Shown here piece by piece: positions 19,079 to 28,555 of a stretch of DNA of 47,140 nucleotides (its first letter is position 1; each line of letters opens with the position of its first letter). The position numbers and the translations under genes are program-made. The notes beneath the pieces were generated by a model that ran no database searches, was not told the origin of the DNA, and saw only the letters and a list, made by a program, of their open reading frames with translations. This stretch comes from MESE01 sp036675035 (GTDB taxonomy: Bacteria; Pseudomonadota; Gammaproteobacteria; Burkholderiales; Burkholderiaceae_D), in contig JAKFFO010000045.1 in the NCBI GenBank assembly GCA_036675035.1, forward strand, positions 1 to 47,140, read 5' to 3'.

Positions 19079-21183
19079 ACGATGCGGAAGTCGTCAGGTT
19101 GGCAGATGCGGCAGGCCTGCGGCAAGACTGGATCGATGCTGCCGGCGCGCCGAAAAAAGCCAGCCCTGAGTCATTGCGCGCGATCCTGAACGCACTGGGC
19201 CTGCCCTGCGAATCGGACCACCAATGCCGCGACAGCCATGCGCGGCTGGCCGACCATCTGGCATTGACCCCGCCGCTGATTACCGGCCGTGTCGGCAATC
19301 CGTTGTCGCTGCCGGCCGGCTGCAACTTCGCGGGCCGGCATTACCGGGTCGAATTCGAAACCGGCGGCAGTATCGAGGGCCGGTTTGCCGCCGACACCGC
19401 TGCCGAGCTGCCGCCGATCGAACACCATGGCTACCACCGCCTGCTGGTCGGCGACAGCGACGTCACGCTGGCAGTTGCGCCGCCACGCTGCTTCGGCATC
19501 GGCGATGCACTGCTTGCCGGCCAGCCGCCGGAAAATGCCGCCGCACCGCGCATCTGGGGTCTCGGCGCGCAATTGTATTCGTTGCACCGGCCCGGCGACG
19601 GCGGCATCGGCGACTTCACCGCGCTGTCCACGCTGGTGCGCGCGGCCGCCGCACACGGCGCCGCCGCCGTTGCGATCAGCCCGGTGCATGCGATGTTCAG
19701 CGCCGACGTCGCCCGCTTCAGTCCGTACGGGCCGTCGAGCCGGATTTTCCTGAATGCGTTGCATATCGATCCGGCCGCGGTGCGCGGCGAAGCGGCGCTG
19801 GCTGCTGCCATTGCGTCGGCGGGAAACGATACCGCCGGCCGGCTCGCACAGCTGGAGAAGGAGCCGCTGATCGATTGGCCGGCGGCAGCGGCGCTTCGGC
19901 TGCAGCTGCTGCGCAACCTGCACCGGCAGTTCATCGACAGCGGCGACGACCGCTCGGCTTTCGATGCGTTCCGCGACCAGGGCGGCGAGGCGCTGCAGGC
20001 GCACGCGCGTTTCGAAGCGTTGCACTCATGGCGCCTGGCCAATGGCGAAGATGGCTACTGGCGCAACTGGCCCAACGGACTGCATGATCCGCACAGCGCC
20101 GAAGTCAACAACTTTGCGCGGCAGCATGCGGATGAAATTTCATTCCATGAATTTCTGCAATGGCAGGCGGCGCGCGGACTCGCAGGCGCACAAAAGAGCG
20201 CGCGCGATGCCGGCATGCCGATCGGCCTGATTTCCGACCTGGCGGTGGGCGCGGACAACGGCGGCAGCCAGGCGTGGAGCCGCCAGCAGGAAATCCTCAA
20301 CGGCCTGTCGGTCGGTGCGCCGCCGGACATGATGAACCCGCGCGGGCAAAGCTGGGGGCTGGGTGCATTTTCGCCGCACGCAATGAAGGCAAGGGGCTTC
20401 CATGCGTACATCGAAATGCTGCGCGCCGCGTTCGCACATGCCGGCGGCGTGCGCATCGATCATGTACTTGGCCTGAGCCGCCTGTGGCTGGTGCCGGACG
20501 GCGCATCGTCCGAGCACGGCGCCTACCTGCGCTATCCGATGGAGGATTTGCTGCGCCTGATCGCACTTGAATCGTGGCGCAACCGGTCGATCGTGATCGG
20601 CGAAGATCTCGGCACCGTTCCGCCCGGGTTCGACACGCTGATAGCGCAGGCAGGACTGCTCGGCATCAGGGTATTGCTGTTTCAGCGCGATGCCGCGCGT
20701 TTTCTGCCACCGGCCGAATGGCCCGATACCACGATCGCGACCACCACGACGCATGACCTGCCGACAATGGCCGGATGGTGGCAGGGGCGCGACCTCGATT
20801 GGCGCACCAAGCTCGACCTGCTCGAAACCGGTCAGACCGAGGCGGAGGCGCGCGACATGCGTGACCGGGACCGCGCTACGTTATGGCGCGCGCTGACCGA
20901 CGCCGGATGCGCCCACGGCGAGATGCCGGCGCCGAGCGCCGATGTGGCACCGCTCGATGCGGAAACCGCATTCATCGCAGCCACGCCGGCACCGCTGGCG
21001 ATGCTGCCGATCGAGGATGCGCTTGGCCTCGTTGAGCAGCCGAATCTGCCGGGCACGATCGACCAGCATCCGAACTGGCGCCGCCGCCTGCCGCAACCCG
21101 TCGAATCCCTGCTGACCGGAACCGAAGTATCGAAGCGCCTCGCGCTGCTGAACCGGTCGCGTTCTTTCCAGAGAAAATCATGA
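19075..21183 (+). CDS. malQ: 4-alpha-glucanotransferase (amylomaltase)
   Basis: Transfers alpha-1,4-glucan segments between maltodextrins, generating longer chains and glucose. The 702 residues contain an N-terminal extension (ADAAGLRQDWIDAAG) and the GH77 barrel: RIWGLGAQLYSL, FSPYGPSSRIFLNAL, nucleophile Asp in GVRIDHVLGLSRLW (about 461), Glu in IVIGEDLGTVPPG (about 509) and Asp in TTTHDLPTMAGWW (about 560). The length fits the E. coli-like MalQ subgroup. ATG overlaps the treZ stop by 4 bp. It sits between treZ and treY, so it may keep chains at lengths TreY accepts. Confidence 0.95.
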   Translation: MNDAEVVRLADAAGLRQDWIDAAGAPKKASPESLRAILNALGLPCESDHQCRDSHARLADHLALTPPLITGRVGNPLSLPAGCNFAGRHYRVEFETGGSIEGRFAADTAAELPPIEHHGYHRLLVGDSDVTLAVAPPRCFGIGDALLAGQPPENAAAPRIWGLGAQLYSLHRPGDGGIGDFTALSTLVRAAAAHGAAAVAISPVHAMFSADVARFSPYGPSSRIFLNALHIDPAAVRGEAALAAAIASAGNDTAGRLAQLEKEPLIDWPAAAALRLQLLRNLHRQFIDSGDDRSAFDAFRDQGGEALQAHARFEALHSWRLANGEDGYWRNWPNGLHDPHSAEVNNFARQHADEISFHEFLQWQAARGLAGAQKSARDAGMPIGLISDLAVGADNGGSQAWSRQQEILNGLSVGAPPDMMNPRGQSWGLGAFSPHAMKARGFHAYIEMLRAAFAHAGGVRIDHVLGLSRLWLVPDGASSEHGAYLRYPMEDLLRLIALESWRNRSIVIGEDLGTVPPGFDTLIAQAGLLGIRVLLFQRDAARFLPPAEWPDTTIATTTTHDLPTMAGWWQGRDLDWRTKLDLLETGQTEAEARDMRDRDRATLWRALTDAGCAHGEMPAPSADVAPLDAETAFIAATPAPLAMLPIEDALGLVEQPNLPGTIDQHPNWRRRLPQPVESLLTGTEVSKRLALLNRSRSFQRKS

Positions 21184-24008
21184 TCGCCGCTCCGCGTGCA
21201 ACCGCCCGGCTGCAATTGCATCAGGAATTCACCTTCGACGATGCCGCGCGCGTGGTGCCGTACTACGCGGCGCTCGGCATCAGCCATATTTACGCGTCGC
21301 CGATATTGACCGCACGACAGGGTTCCACGCACGGATACGACATGGTCGATCCGACCCGGATCAATCCGGAGCTGGGTGGCGAGGACGGCTTGCGTCGCAT
21401 GGTCGCGCGCATCCGCGAAGCGGGCATGGGCCTGATTCTCGATATCGTGCCGAACCATATGGGCATCGGCCCTGAAAACCCATGGTGGCAGCATGTGCTC
21501 GAATGGGGCAGCGACAGCCCGTATGCGCGCTGGTTCGACATCGACTGGCAACCGGTGGACGAGACGCTGCACGGCAAGGTGATGGCGCCGTTCCTGGGCA
21601 AGCCGTACGGCGATGCGCTGAGCGATGGCGAGATCACGCTGCAGTTCGACGCGGTGCGCGGCAAGCTGTTTGCCGGCTATTACGCGCACCGGTTTCCGAT
21701 CGTGCCGTCCGCCTATGCCGATGTGCTGCGCACCGCCGACTCGGAACGCCTGGCACCTGTGATCGACGCATTTGAAAAGGATCGCGCCGATTCAGCGGCG
21801 ATCACGCAAATCAGTGCCGACACCGGCTTCGGATTGCTGCGCGAGGTCGGCAACACGCCGGACGGGCTGGCCGATATCGAGGCGGCGTTGAACAGCTTCT
21901 CGGTGAAAACGCCGCACGGGCTGGAGTCCTTGCATTCGCTGCTGGAGCGCCAGCATTACCGGCTCGCATGGTGGCGTTGCGCGGCGGACGGGATCAACTG
22001 GCGGCGCTTTTTCGAAGTCACCGATCTGGCCGGCGTGCGCGTGGAGCAGGATGATGTATTCGAAGCCACGCACGCGTTGATTTTCCGCCTTTACACCGAA
22101 GGGTTGATCGACGGCGTGCGGATCGATCATGTCGACGGACTGGCCGATCCGGGCGCGTATTGCCGCAAGCTGCGGCAGCGGCTTGCGGCGCTCGCATCGC
22201 AACGGCCGCCCGAATTGCCGCACGCACCGGCCTGGATCATTGTCGAAAAAATCCTCGCGGCCGACGAACAGTTGCGCACCGACTGGGGCGTGGACGGCAC
22301 CACCGGCTATGAATTCATGGATCAGGTCGGCGCGCTGTTGCACGATCCTGCGGGCGATGCACCGCTGGCCGCGCTGTGGACCGACCTGACCGGAGAACCG
22401 GGCGATTTCCAGGCCGAAGTCAGGCAGGCGCGCCGGCAATTGCTGGCCAATAATCTATCGGGCGAATTCGAAGCCGCCGCGCGTGCGCTGCATGCGGTAG
22501 CCCGCACCGATCTGCGCACCCGCGATTTTTCACTGGGTGCGATCCGGCGCGTGTTCATCGAACTGCTGGTCGCGTTCCCGGTGTACCGGACTTACGCCGA
22601 CAGCAACGGCCGCGACGAACTGGATCAGCAGGTGATCGACCGGGCACTCGACGAAGCGCGCCAGAACGTCGACCGCACCGAAGGAACGCTGCTCGATGTG
22701 GTGGCACGCTGGCTCGGTGGCGATGCGCCGCGCGAAGCCGCATCGCCCAGGGTACGCAGCCTGCACCAGCGCGCGATCACCCGCTTCCAGCAATTAACGC
22801 CCCCGCTCGCGGCCAAGTCGGTCGAGGACACCGCGTTCTACCGCTACGGGCGGCTGCTGTCACGCAACGAGGTCGGCTCCGATCCCGGCCGGTTTTCGAT
22901 GTCGGTCCAGGATTTTCATGCCGCCTGCATCGACCGCGCGCTGCGCTTTCCAAACACCATGCTGACCACGGCAACGCACGATCACAAGCGCGGCGAAGAC
23001 GTGAGGACACAGATTGCCGCAATCAGCGAGTTGCCGCAGGAATGGGAACAGACGATACGCGGCTGGATGGAAATGAATGCGCCGCTGCGCGGCAAGATCG
23101 CTGAAGAAGACGGCACGCCCGCATGCGATGCGCCAAAGCCGGCTGACGAGCTGATGCTGTATCAGATGCTGGTGGGCGCATGGCCGATCGGGCTTGATGT
23201 CACGGACCGCGATGGCGTCAGGCAATTCGCCGAACGGATCGAGGGATGGCAAACCAAGGCGCTGCGCGAAGCCAAGCAGGTGAGCGACTGGGTCATGCCC
23301 AATGAAGACTATGAAGCGGGTTGCCGGAATTTTCTTCATGCGATCCTCGAAGTCAAACCGGACAATCGCTTCCTGCAGGAACTGGCCCATCGGGTCGGCC
23401 GGCTTGCACCGGCCGGCGCGGCCAACGGCCTGGCGCAAACCGTGTTGCGCTTGACCACGCCCGGTGTGCCGGACCTGTACCAGGGCACCGAGTTCTGGGA
23501 TTTCAGCCTGGTCGATCCGGACAACCGCAGGCCGGTCGATTTTGCGGCCCGCGAACAGGCGCTGGCCGAAGCCGCGCCCTATCTGACCGGGCTTGAAGGC
23601 TGGCAAAGCGGGCGCATCAAGCAGCACATCATTCACCGTGCGTTGGCGTTGCGCGCGCGCGACGCCGAGCTGTTTGCGCGCGGCGATTATCTGCCGCTGG
23701 CGATCGAAGGGCCGCAGTCGGCGCATGCGATTGCGTTCTTACGGCGCCATCAGGAACGCGCCGTCATCGTGGTCGCCACGCTCCTTTCATACCGGCTGCT
23801 GGCCGAAGGCGGCGCCCCCGCAATTCCTGCCGCTGCATGGCAAGACACGGCGGTTGTGATACCGCAAGAATTACGGCCCGCGTGGATCGACATTTATTCC
23901 GGACGGCATATCGAAGTGCGAGCGGGACGGCTTCGATTGAGCGAAGCCCTGTTCATGCTGCCGGTCGCCATTCTCGCCGACCCGGCCGCAGCCGATCGGA
24001 TTGCGTAG
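21180..24008 (+). CDS. treY: Maltooligosyltrehalose synthase
   Basis: Isomerises the reducing-end alpha-1,4 bond of maltodextrins to the alpha,alpha-1,1 trehalose bond. The 942 residues show the family start (ATARLQLHQEFTFDDAARVV), SPILTARQGSTHGYDMVDP, nucleophile Asp in GVRIDHVDGLADP (about 315), Glu in IIVEKILAADEQL (about 355) with GTTGYEFMD, and Asp in TATHDHKRGEDVR (about 600); VPDLYQGTEFWD is also typical. ATG overlaps the malQ stop by 4 bp. It is the last gene of the seven-gene run. No clear terminator follows, and the 112 bp to the next gene hold nothing recognised. Confidence 0.95.
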   Translation: MIAAPRATARLQLHQEFTFDDAARVVPYYAALGISHIYASPILTARQGSTHGYDMVDPTRINPELGGEDGLRRMVARIREAGMGLILDIVPNHMGIGPENPWWQHVLEWGSDSPYARWFDIDWQPVDETLHGKVMAPFLGKPYGDALSDGEITLQFDAVRGKLFAGYYAHRFPIVPSAYADVLRTADSERLAPVIDAFEKDRADSAAITQISADTGFGLLREVGNTPDGLADIEAALNSFSVKTPHGLESLHSLLERQHYRLAWWRCAADGINWRRFFEVTDLAGVRVEQDDVFEATHALIFRLYTEGLIDGVRIDHVDGLADPGAYCRKLRQRLAALASQRPPELPHAPAWIIVEKILAADEQLRTDWGVDGTTGYEFMDQVGALLHDPAGDAPLAALWTDLTGEPGDFQAEVRQARRQLLANNLSGEFEAAARALHAVARTDLRTRDFSLGAIRRVFIELLVAFPVYRTYADSNGRDELDQQVIDRALDEARQNVDRTEGTLLDVVARWLGGDAPREAASPRVRSLHQRAITRFQQLTPPLAAKSVEDTAFYRYGRLLSRNEVGSDPGRFSMSVQDFHAACIDRALRFPNTMLTTATHDHKRGEDVRTQIAAISELPQEWEQTIRGWMEMNAPLRGKIAEEDGTPACDAPKPADELMLYQMLVGAWPIGLDVTDRDGVRQFAERIEGWQTKALREAKQVSDWVMPNEDYEAGCRNFLHAILEVKPDNRFLQELAHRVGRLAPAGAANGLAQTVLRLTTPGVPDLYQGTEFWDFSLVDPDNRRPVDFAAREQALAEAAPYLTGLEGWQSGRIKQHIIHRALALRARDAELFARGDYLPLAIEGPQSAHAIAFLRRHQERAVIVVATLLSYRLLAEGGAPAIPAAAWQDTAVVIPQELRPAWIDIYSGRHIEVRAGRLRLSEALFMLPVAILADPAAADRIA

Positions 24009-24120
24009 ATGCCGCGCATGGAGGCGCACTGCAATGTGTGCTCCCGTTGCCAAATAAGAATGGAACCACTCAGGCACCGTGGCCTCTAATTTGATTCCCA
24101 ACATTTATTCCGGACCACCA

Positions 24121-24624
24121 ATGAATATTCAGGAAATTGACGCAGTGAAATTGCTTATCAACCAGCACCGGAACATGGAGCGTCTGCTGGCGCAGGTGCT
24201 TGACGAACAAAACGAAAAAGGAAAGAAAGCGCTGTTCGCGAAGGTAAGCGACGAACTGACCGTGCACATCAAGTCGGAGGAAGATATCTTTTATCCGGCA
24301 GTGAATGCCGCGCGGACCGAGGACGATTTACTTGAATCGCTGGAGGAGCATCTTTCGTTGAAACGATTGCTCGCGGACCTGCTTGCCCTCGATTCTTCCG
24401 AAAAGACTTTCGAACCGAAATTCAAGGTACTGAAAGAGCAGACCGAACATCATCACAAGGAAGAGGAAGAACATCTGTTCCCGGTGGTACTCAAACTGCT
24501 CGGCGAATCGAAACGTATCAGTCTGGGCAAGGAAATGCTGGCATTGCAAAAACAGTTGACGCGCGAAGGCGAGCCGCGCGAAGCGGTGGTCAACGAGACT
24601 GCTGCTGCTGCACCTCTGGAGTAA
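24121..24624 (+). CDS. Hemerythrin HHE-domain protein
   Basis: A 167-residue four-helix hemerythrin-like protein expected to bind a di-iron centre. The His/Glu ligand pattern is present: NQHRNMERLL (first helix), HIKSEEDIFYP (second), EEHLSLKRLL (third) and HHHKEEEEHLFP (fourth). Such cytoplasmic proteins are linked to oxygen, NO or oxidative stress sensing or iron storage; which applies here cannot be told. ATG 24121 was chosen over an in-frame GTG at 24079 because the HHE fold starts directly after it, although no strong Shine-Dalgarno is visible. An Ala-rich tail (NETAAAAPLE) follows the fold. Confidence 0.88.
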   Translation: MNIQEIDAVKLLINQHRNMERLLAQVLDEQNEKGKKALFAKVSDELTVHIKSEEDIFYPAVNAARTEDDLLESLEEHLSLKRLLADLLALDSSEKTFEPKFKVLKEQTEHHHKEEEEHLFPVVLKLLGESKRISLGKEMLALQKQLTREGEPREAVVNETAAAAPLE

Positions 24625-24693
24625 TAGCCGCCGGCCGAAGCGGCACATTACGATTGGTCGTTGGAGTTTTATGCGCTTTTCTGAAAAGGAGCG

Positions 24694-25038
24694 ATGATGA
24701 AAATTTCATGTGCACCGTTGGCCGCATTGCTGATCGGCTTGAGCGCCTTTGCGACGGCCCAGTCCAGGCTTCCGCCGGAATCGGGATCGCCGATCAAGCC
24801 TCCTGCCAATAACGGCATGGCGGGACCCTCGCCCGACTCGTCAGTAAGGACGCCGTCCGATTCCGGCATCGTGACCACACCGCCGAACGTCGGCTCGGAA
24901 AACATCAAGACTCCGCCGAAAAACGTCGACCCCGAAATCACCGGCGCAACCGACGATATCGACCGCACCAATCGCAGGAGGTCTGAAGACAAAAAGGACT
25001 CTAGAAAGCGCCCGAACAATTCGAAACCCGTTCGTTAG
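24694..25038 (+). CDS. Small exported proline-rich protein
   Basis: A 114-residue protein of unknown function. Residues 1-23 (MMKISCAPLAALLIGLSAFATAQS) form a signal peptide with a likely cut after ATA-Q or AQ-S. The mature part is low-complexity, rich in Pro, Ser, Asn and Asp, with loosely repeated units (SGSPIKPP, SVRTPSDSG, VTTPPNVGS, IKTPPKNVD), and ends in a basic tail (RRRSEDKKDSRKRP). No cysteine remains after processing. AAGGAGCG precedes the double ATG at 24694/24697. It is probably periplasmic and disordered. It converges with fadE across a strong hairpin. Confidence 0.7.
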   Translation: MMKISCAPLAALLIGLSAFATAQSRLPPESGSPIKPPANNGMAGPSPDSSVRTPSDSGIVTTPPNVGSENIKTPPKNVDPEITGATDDIDRTNRRRSEDKKDSRKRPNNSKPVR

Positions 25039-25097
25039 GGAAATCGCATTTTCGTTAAAGTGCACGGTTTCCTGAGCAGATTTCGCAGGCATCGACG

Positions 25098-25129
25098 GCT
25101 CCCTTCTCCCGCCCGCGAGAGAAGGGAGC
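25098..25129. terminator. REP-like hairpin, probable bidirectional terminator
   Basis: Perfect 11-bp arms GCTCCCTTCTC and GAGAAGGGAGC around a 10-nt GC-rich centre, placed in the convergent gap between the small exported protein (+) and fadE (-). It shares the sequence GAGAAGGGAGCAAG with the hairpin at 2197-2221, so both belong to one dispersed repeat family. Confidence 0.65.
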
Positions 25130-25161
25130 AAGAGTTTCCACCTTCAATCCATCGATAAACA

Positions 25162-27306
25162 TCACCTCATTCCATCGTCAGCCGGAAAGCTGTCCACCTG
25201 GATCACCTTGTCGAGCGCCTTCAGAAACGCTAACGCCTGCGGATGCGACGAAGTCGCGGCGATATCCTCATGCGGCCTGATCTCGCGAATCGCGCCTGCC
25301 AGGCGCTGGCTTTCCTGTTCGCCGAGTTCCTGCGCCAGACGCAGCAATTCCTGCAGATCGCGCAGGCCGCCGGCTTTCGGTGTTTCGATATCCGGACACA
25401 GACGTGCGATCACTTGCGGATCGCGCAGCGTTTCGGCAATCGCCAGCTTTTCGCGATCGCTCAGGCGGCGGATAGGACTGAGGCCGACCAATGCGATTTT
25501 TCCGGCCACGCGCAACGCCGGATTGGATACGTTGTCGTACAGTTCGTGCAGCGCTTCGCTGGCAAGCCAGATTTGCCGCCGCACCGCGCCACGCGCCAGC
25601 GGCTCCAGCCGGGGATCCGGCTGCTGAGCGTAACGCCACAGGCAGGCACACGCCATGTAGAGATGCGACAGCGCATCGCCGAGACGCGACGACAGCAGCT
25701 CCAGCCGCTTCAGCTTTCCGCCCAATACTCCCATGCACATGTCGGTGGTAAATGCGAATTTCGCGGCGAGCCGCGCGATCTTGCGCGCCTCGCGCTCGAA
25801 TCCGGGCGGCCCGTTGCCCACCAGCGGCGCATACACCAGGCTGCGCCAGAAGTTGCGCAGCAGATGTCCGCCATGGGCAAACAGTGCCTGGCCCAGCGCG
25901 CCGGCGTCATTCTGTTCCACCGCATTGATTTCCCTCAGCACATACGGATGGCAGCGCACCGCGCCCTGGCCGAAGATGATCAGCGCGCGGGTCAGAATGT
26001 TGGCGCCTTCGACAGTGATCGCGATCGGCGTATGGCGATAGGCATTCGACAGCAGGTTGGAGGGGCCGGCGCAGATTGCCTTGCCGCCGAGGATATCCAT
26101 GCCGTGGCCGATCGCGTCGCGTCCGGCCTCGGTCAGGTGGTATTTCATGATCGCGCCGGCAACGCTGGGCTGCTCGCCCTGGTCAAGAACGCTGGCCGTC
26201 ATGCGCCGCGCGGAATCGGTCGCATACAGATCGAGCGCCATTTCCGCCAGCAGCGCCGCCACATTATGGAAGCGCTGAATCGGCAAGCCGAACTGGTTGC
26301 GCAATTGCGCATAACCGTTGGCGACATACAGCGAGGTCTGTTGCAGCGCCGCGCCGAGTGCCGGAAGCGAGATCGCACGGCCCGAAGCCAGGCATTCCAT
26401 CAGCATGCGCCAGCCCTTGCCGATATTGCTGCCGCCGCCGATGACCCAATCGATCGGGATGAACATGTCTTCACCCTCCACCGGGCCGTTCATGAATGCG
26501 CTGTTCATCGGATGATGGCGCGCTCCGATGCGCAACCCCGGATGCGGCACCGGGATCAGCGCGCAGGTAATGCCGAGCGATTGCGCGCCGGCGGCGCGGG
26601 TCGGGTCGATTGCATTGAAGGCCAGGCCGACCACGGAAGCCACCGGCGCCAGCGTGATGTAGCGCTTGGAAAACGTCAGCGCAAATCCCTTGGTCATCAC
26701 GCCGTTCCATTCGCGTTCCGTCAGCACGCCGAAATCGGGAATCGCTGCGGCGTCGGAGCCGGCATACGGCGACGTCAGCGCGAAGCACGGCAAGTCCTCG
26801 CCCCGTGCCAGGCGCGGCAGGTAATAATTCTTCTGCTCCTCCAGGCCGTAGCGCAACAACAACTCTGCCGGGCCGAGCGAATTCGGCACCATCACCGTGA
26901 CCGCCGCCGCAATGTTGACGCTGGCGATCCGCGTCACCACTTCGGCATGGACCGCATGGCTGAATTCAAGTCCTCCGTATGCGCGCGGAATGATCATGCC
27001 GAAGAAGCCGTGCCGGCGCAGATACTGCCAGACTTCCTGCGGCAGATCCTGTTCTTGGTCGATCGCATAATCGTCGAGCATGCGGCACAGTTCCGGCACC
27101 TGCTGTTCGAGAAACGCCTGTTCCTCCGGATTCGGCCGCACCGCAGGAATCCGGGCAAGCCTTGCAAAGTCGGCCTTGCCCTCGAAGAAACATCCTTCGA
27201 ATCCGACCGTGCCGGATTCCAGCGCCGCGCGTTCGGTATCGCCGATTTTCGGCAAGGCTTTCTTGAATACAGGCATCATTGCCCGTCCGAGCATATTCGA
27301 CAGCAT
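25162..27306 (-). CDS. fadE: FadE-type acyl-CoA dehydrogenase
   Basis: Oxidises acyl-CoA to trans-2-enoyl-CoA in the first step of beta-oxidation, using FAD. The 714 residues contain the FadE signatures GMIIPRAYGGLEFS, CFALTSPYAGSDAAAIPD, FSKRYITLAPVA, GQGWRML-like GKGWRMLMECL and ITVEGANILTRALIIFGQGA, then the C-terminal domain (DUF1974) specific to FadE. It lacks the N-terminal membrane helices of the 814-residue E. coli protein and starts at the region equivalent to its residue 80 or so. The start has AAGGAG 6 nt upstream. It lies 30 bp downstream of the lysR-type gene in the same direction, so the two are probably cotranscribed. Confidence 0.92.
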   Translation of the reverse strand: MLSNMLGRAMMPVFKKALPKIGDTERAALESGTVGFEGCFFEGKADFARLARIPAVRPNPEEQAFLEQQVPELCRMLDDYAIDQEQDLPQEVWQYLRRHGFFGMIIPRAYGGLEFSHAVHAEVVTRIASVNIAAAVTVMVPNSLGPAELLLRYGLEEQKNYYLPRLARGEDLPCFALTSPYAGSDAAAIPDFGVLTEREWNGVMTKGFALTFSKRYITLAPVASVVGLAFNAIDPTRAAGAQSLGITCALIPVPHPGLRIGARHHPMNSAFMNGPVEGEDMFIPIDWVIGGGSNIGKGWRMLMECLASGRAISLPALGAALQQTSLYVANGYAQLRNQFGLPIQRFHNVAALLAEMALDLYATDSARRMTASVLDQGEQPSVAGAIMKYHLTEAGRDAIGHGMDILGGKAICAGPSNLLSNAYRHTPIAITVEGANILTRALIIFGQGAVRCHPYVLREINAVEQNDAGALGQALFAHGGHLLRNFWRSLVYAPLVGNGPPGFEREARKIARLAAKFAFTTDMCMGVLGGKLKRLELLSSRLGDALSHLYMACACLWRYAQQPDPRLEPLARGAVRRQIWLASEALHELYDNVSNPALRVAGKIALVGLSPIRRLSDREKLAIAETLRDPQVIARLCPDIETPKAGGLRDLQELLRLAQELGEQESQRLAGAIREIRPHEDIAATSSHPQALAFLKALDKVIQVDSFPADDGMR

Positions 27307-27336
27307 CGACTCTCCTTGATTGTCCTCAGCGATTGA

Positions 27337-28362
27337 TTACGCTGCAGTTGCCACGGGATTGGCTGGGCCCGGCAGGCAGGCAACCGGCACCGCTTGCGGC
27401 AGCGACAACGGCTGGTGTGCCGGCAGTGCACGCGCAGGGCATTCCAGCAAGTTCGGTGCGCGCAATAACCAGTGGTCGGTGAAAAGCTCCGCAATCCATT
27501 CGACGAATACCCGAACCTTCGCCGACAGATGCCGGTTCTGCGGGTACACCACATGCAGCGGCACCGGATCGATACCCCAGTCGGTCAGCAGCAATTCGAG
27601 ATTGCCGGCTTCGATGTACGGGCACAGTGCGGACAACGGCATTTGTGCGATTCCCAGTCCGGACAGGCATGCGGACAGATAGGCATCCCAGTCGTTGACC
27701 GCAATACTGCCGGGGAACTTGAGCTGGATGCGTTCATCGGCTTTCGCAAAATCCCATTCGAAAATCCGGCCGGTCTTGGACGAAAAATAATTCACGCAGC
27801 GATGCTTCATCAGGTCGTGCGGATGCATCGGACGCCCGTGCCGTGCAACATACGATGGCGAAGCGCAAGTCACGAAATGCAATGCGCCGACGCGCCGTGC
27901 AATCAGGGTCGAATCGGGCAGCACGCCGCCGCGTACCGCGCAGTCGATTCCTTCCTCGATCAGGTCGACGGTCCGGTCGTTGCAACCGATTTCAAGCTGG
28001 ATGTCGGGATATCGTTCGAAAAAAAGTGGCAGCGCCGGAATGACAAGATGGCGCCCGATCCCGGTCGGCACATCGACACGCAATCTGCCGCTCGGACTGG
28101 CACGCGTCTTCGACAGCGAATCCTCCGCATCGCGCACGTCGGCCAGGATACTGAGGCAGCGCTCGTAGTAGGCCGCGCCGTCGGCCGTCACGCTGATGTG
28201 GCGCGTGGTGCGATTCAAGAGCTTGACCGCCAATGTCGATTCGAGATTGCGAATCAAGGTCGACACCGTCGCTTTCGGTAACTGCATTTGATCCGACGCG
28301 CGCGTAAAACTGCCGGCGTCGACCACTTGAACAAACACTTCCATTGCCTGCAACTTGTCCAT
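27337..28362 (-). CDS. LysR-family transcriptional regulator
   Basis: A 341-residue DNA-binding regulator. The winged helix-turn-helix is at residues 2-60 (MEVFVQVVDAGSFTRASDQM, LPKATVSTLIRNLESTLAVK) and the periplasmic-binding-like effector domain at 90-300 (GRLRVDVPTGIGRHLVIPAL, LIARRVGALHFVTCASPSY). A C-terminal proline/alanine tail of about 40 residues (PAHQPLSLPQAVP) extends past the usual end. ATG 28362 is chosen because the HTH starts there; the open frame continues 19 residues upstream. It is divergent from the DUF4148 gene and cotranscribed with fadE. It is the natural candidate to bind the dyad at 28452-28475 and its copy at 29129-29152. Confidence 0.9.
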   Translation of the reverse strand: MDKLQAMEVFVQVVDAGSFTRASDQMQLPKATVSTLIRNLESTLAVKLLNRTTRHISVTADGAAYYERCLSILADVRDAEDSLSKTRASPSGRLRVDVPTGIGRHLVIPALPLFFERYPDIQLEIGCNDRTVDLIEEGIDCAVRGGVLPDSTLIARRVGALHFVTCASPSYVARHGRPMHPHDLMKHRCVNYFSSKTGRIFEWDFAKADERIQLKFPGSIAVNDWDAYLSACLSGLGIAQMPLSALCPYIEAGNLELLLTDWGIDPVPLHVVYPQNRHLSAKVRVFVEWIAELFTDHWLLRAPNLLECPARALPAHQPLSLPQAVPVACLPGPANPVATAA

Positions 28363-28451
28363 TACTTTTCCCTCGTGAGGGTATCGCAAGAAGTTCCTGC
28401 CTTGTGGGCACACGTGCATCCACTGCGATACGGTTGATTATCCGGCCGATC

Positions 28452-28522
28452 GACTATTCAGGATCGTGAACAGTCAATTCGCGTTTCCGCTATTTATTTA
28501 CATTGTAGTGCAACGATATAGT
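28452..28522 (+). promoter_or_regulatory. Operator-promoter copy 1 (upstream of DUF4148 gene)
   Basis: A dyad with 9-bp arms GACTATTCA and TGAACAGTC (one mismatch) around GGATCG at 28452-28475, followed after 41 bp by a -10-like TATAGT (28517-28522). The block CAATTCG...CGCTATTTAT in between is shared with copy 2 at 29129-29198. The dyad has LysR-type T-N(11-12)-A form and lies between the divergent lysR-type gene and the DUF4148 gene. Confidence 0.65.
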
Positions 28523-28555
28523 TCGCTCACCCAACGAACTTTATGGAGTATGAAA

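Noticed and set aside
25243..27336. Plus-strand frame of 697 residues opposite fadE
   Set aside because: It has shadow-frame composition and no domain, while the minus strand encodes a full FadE.
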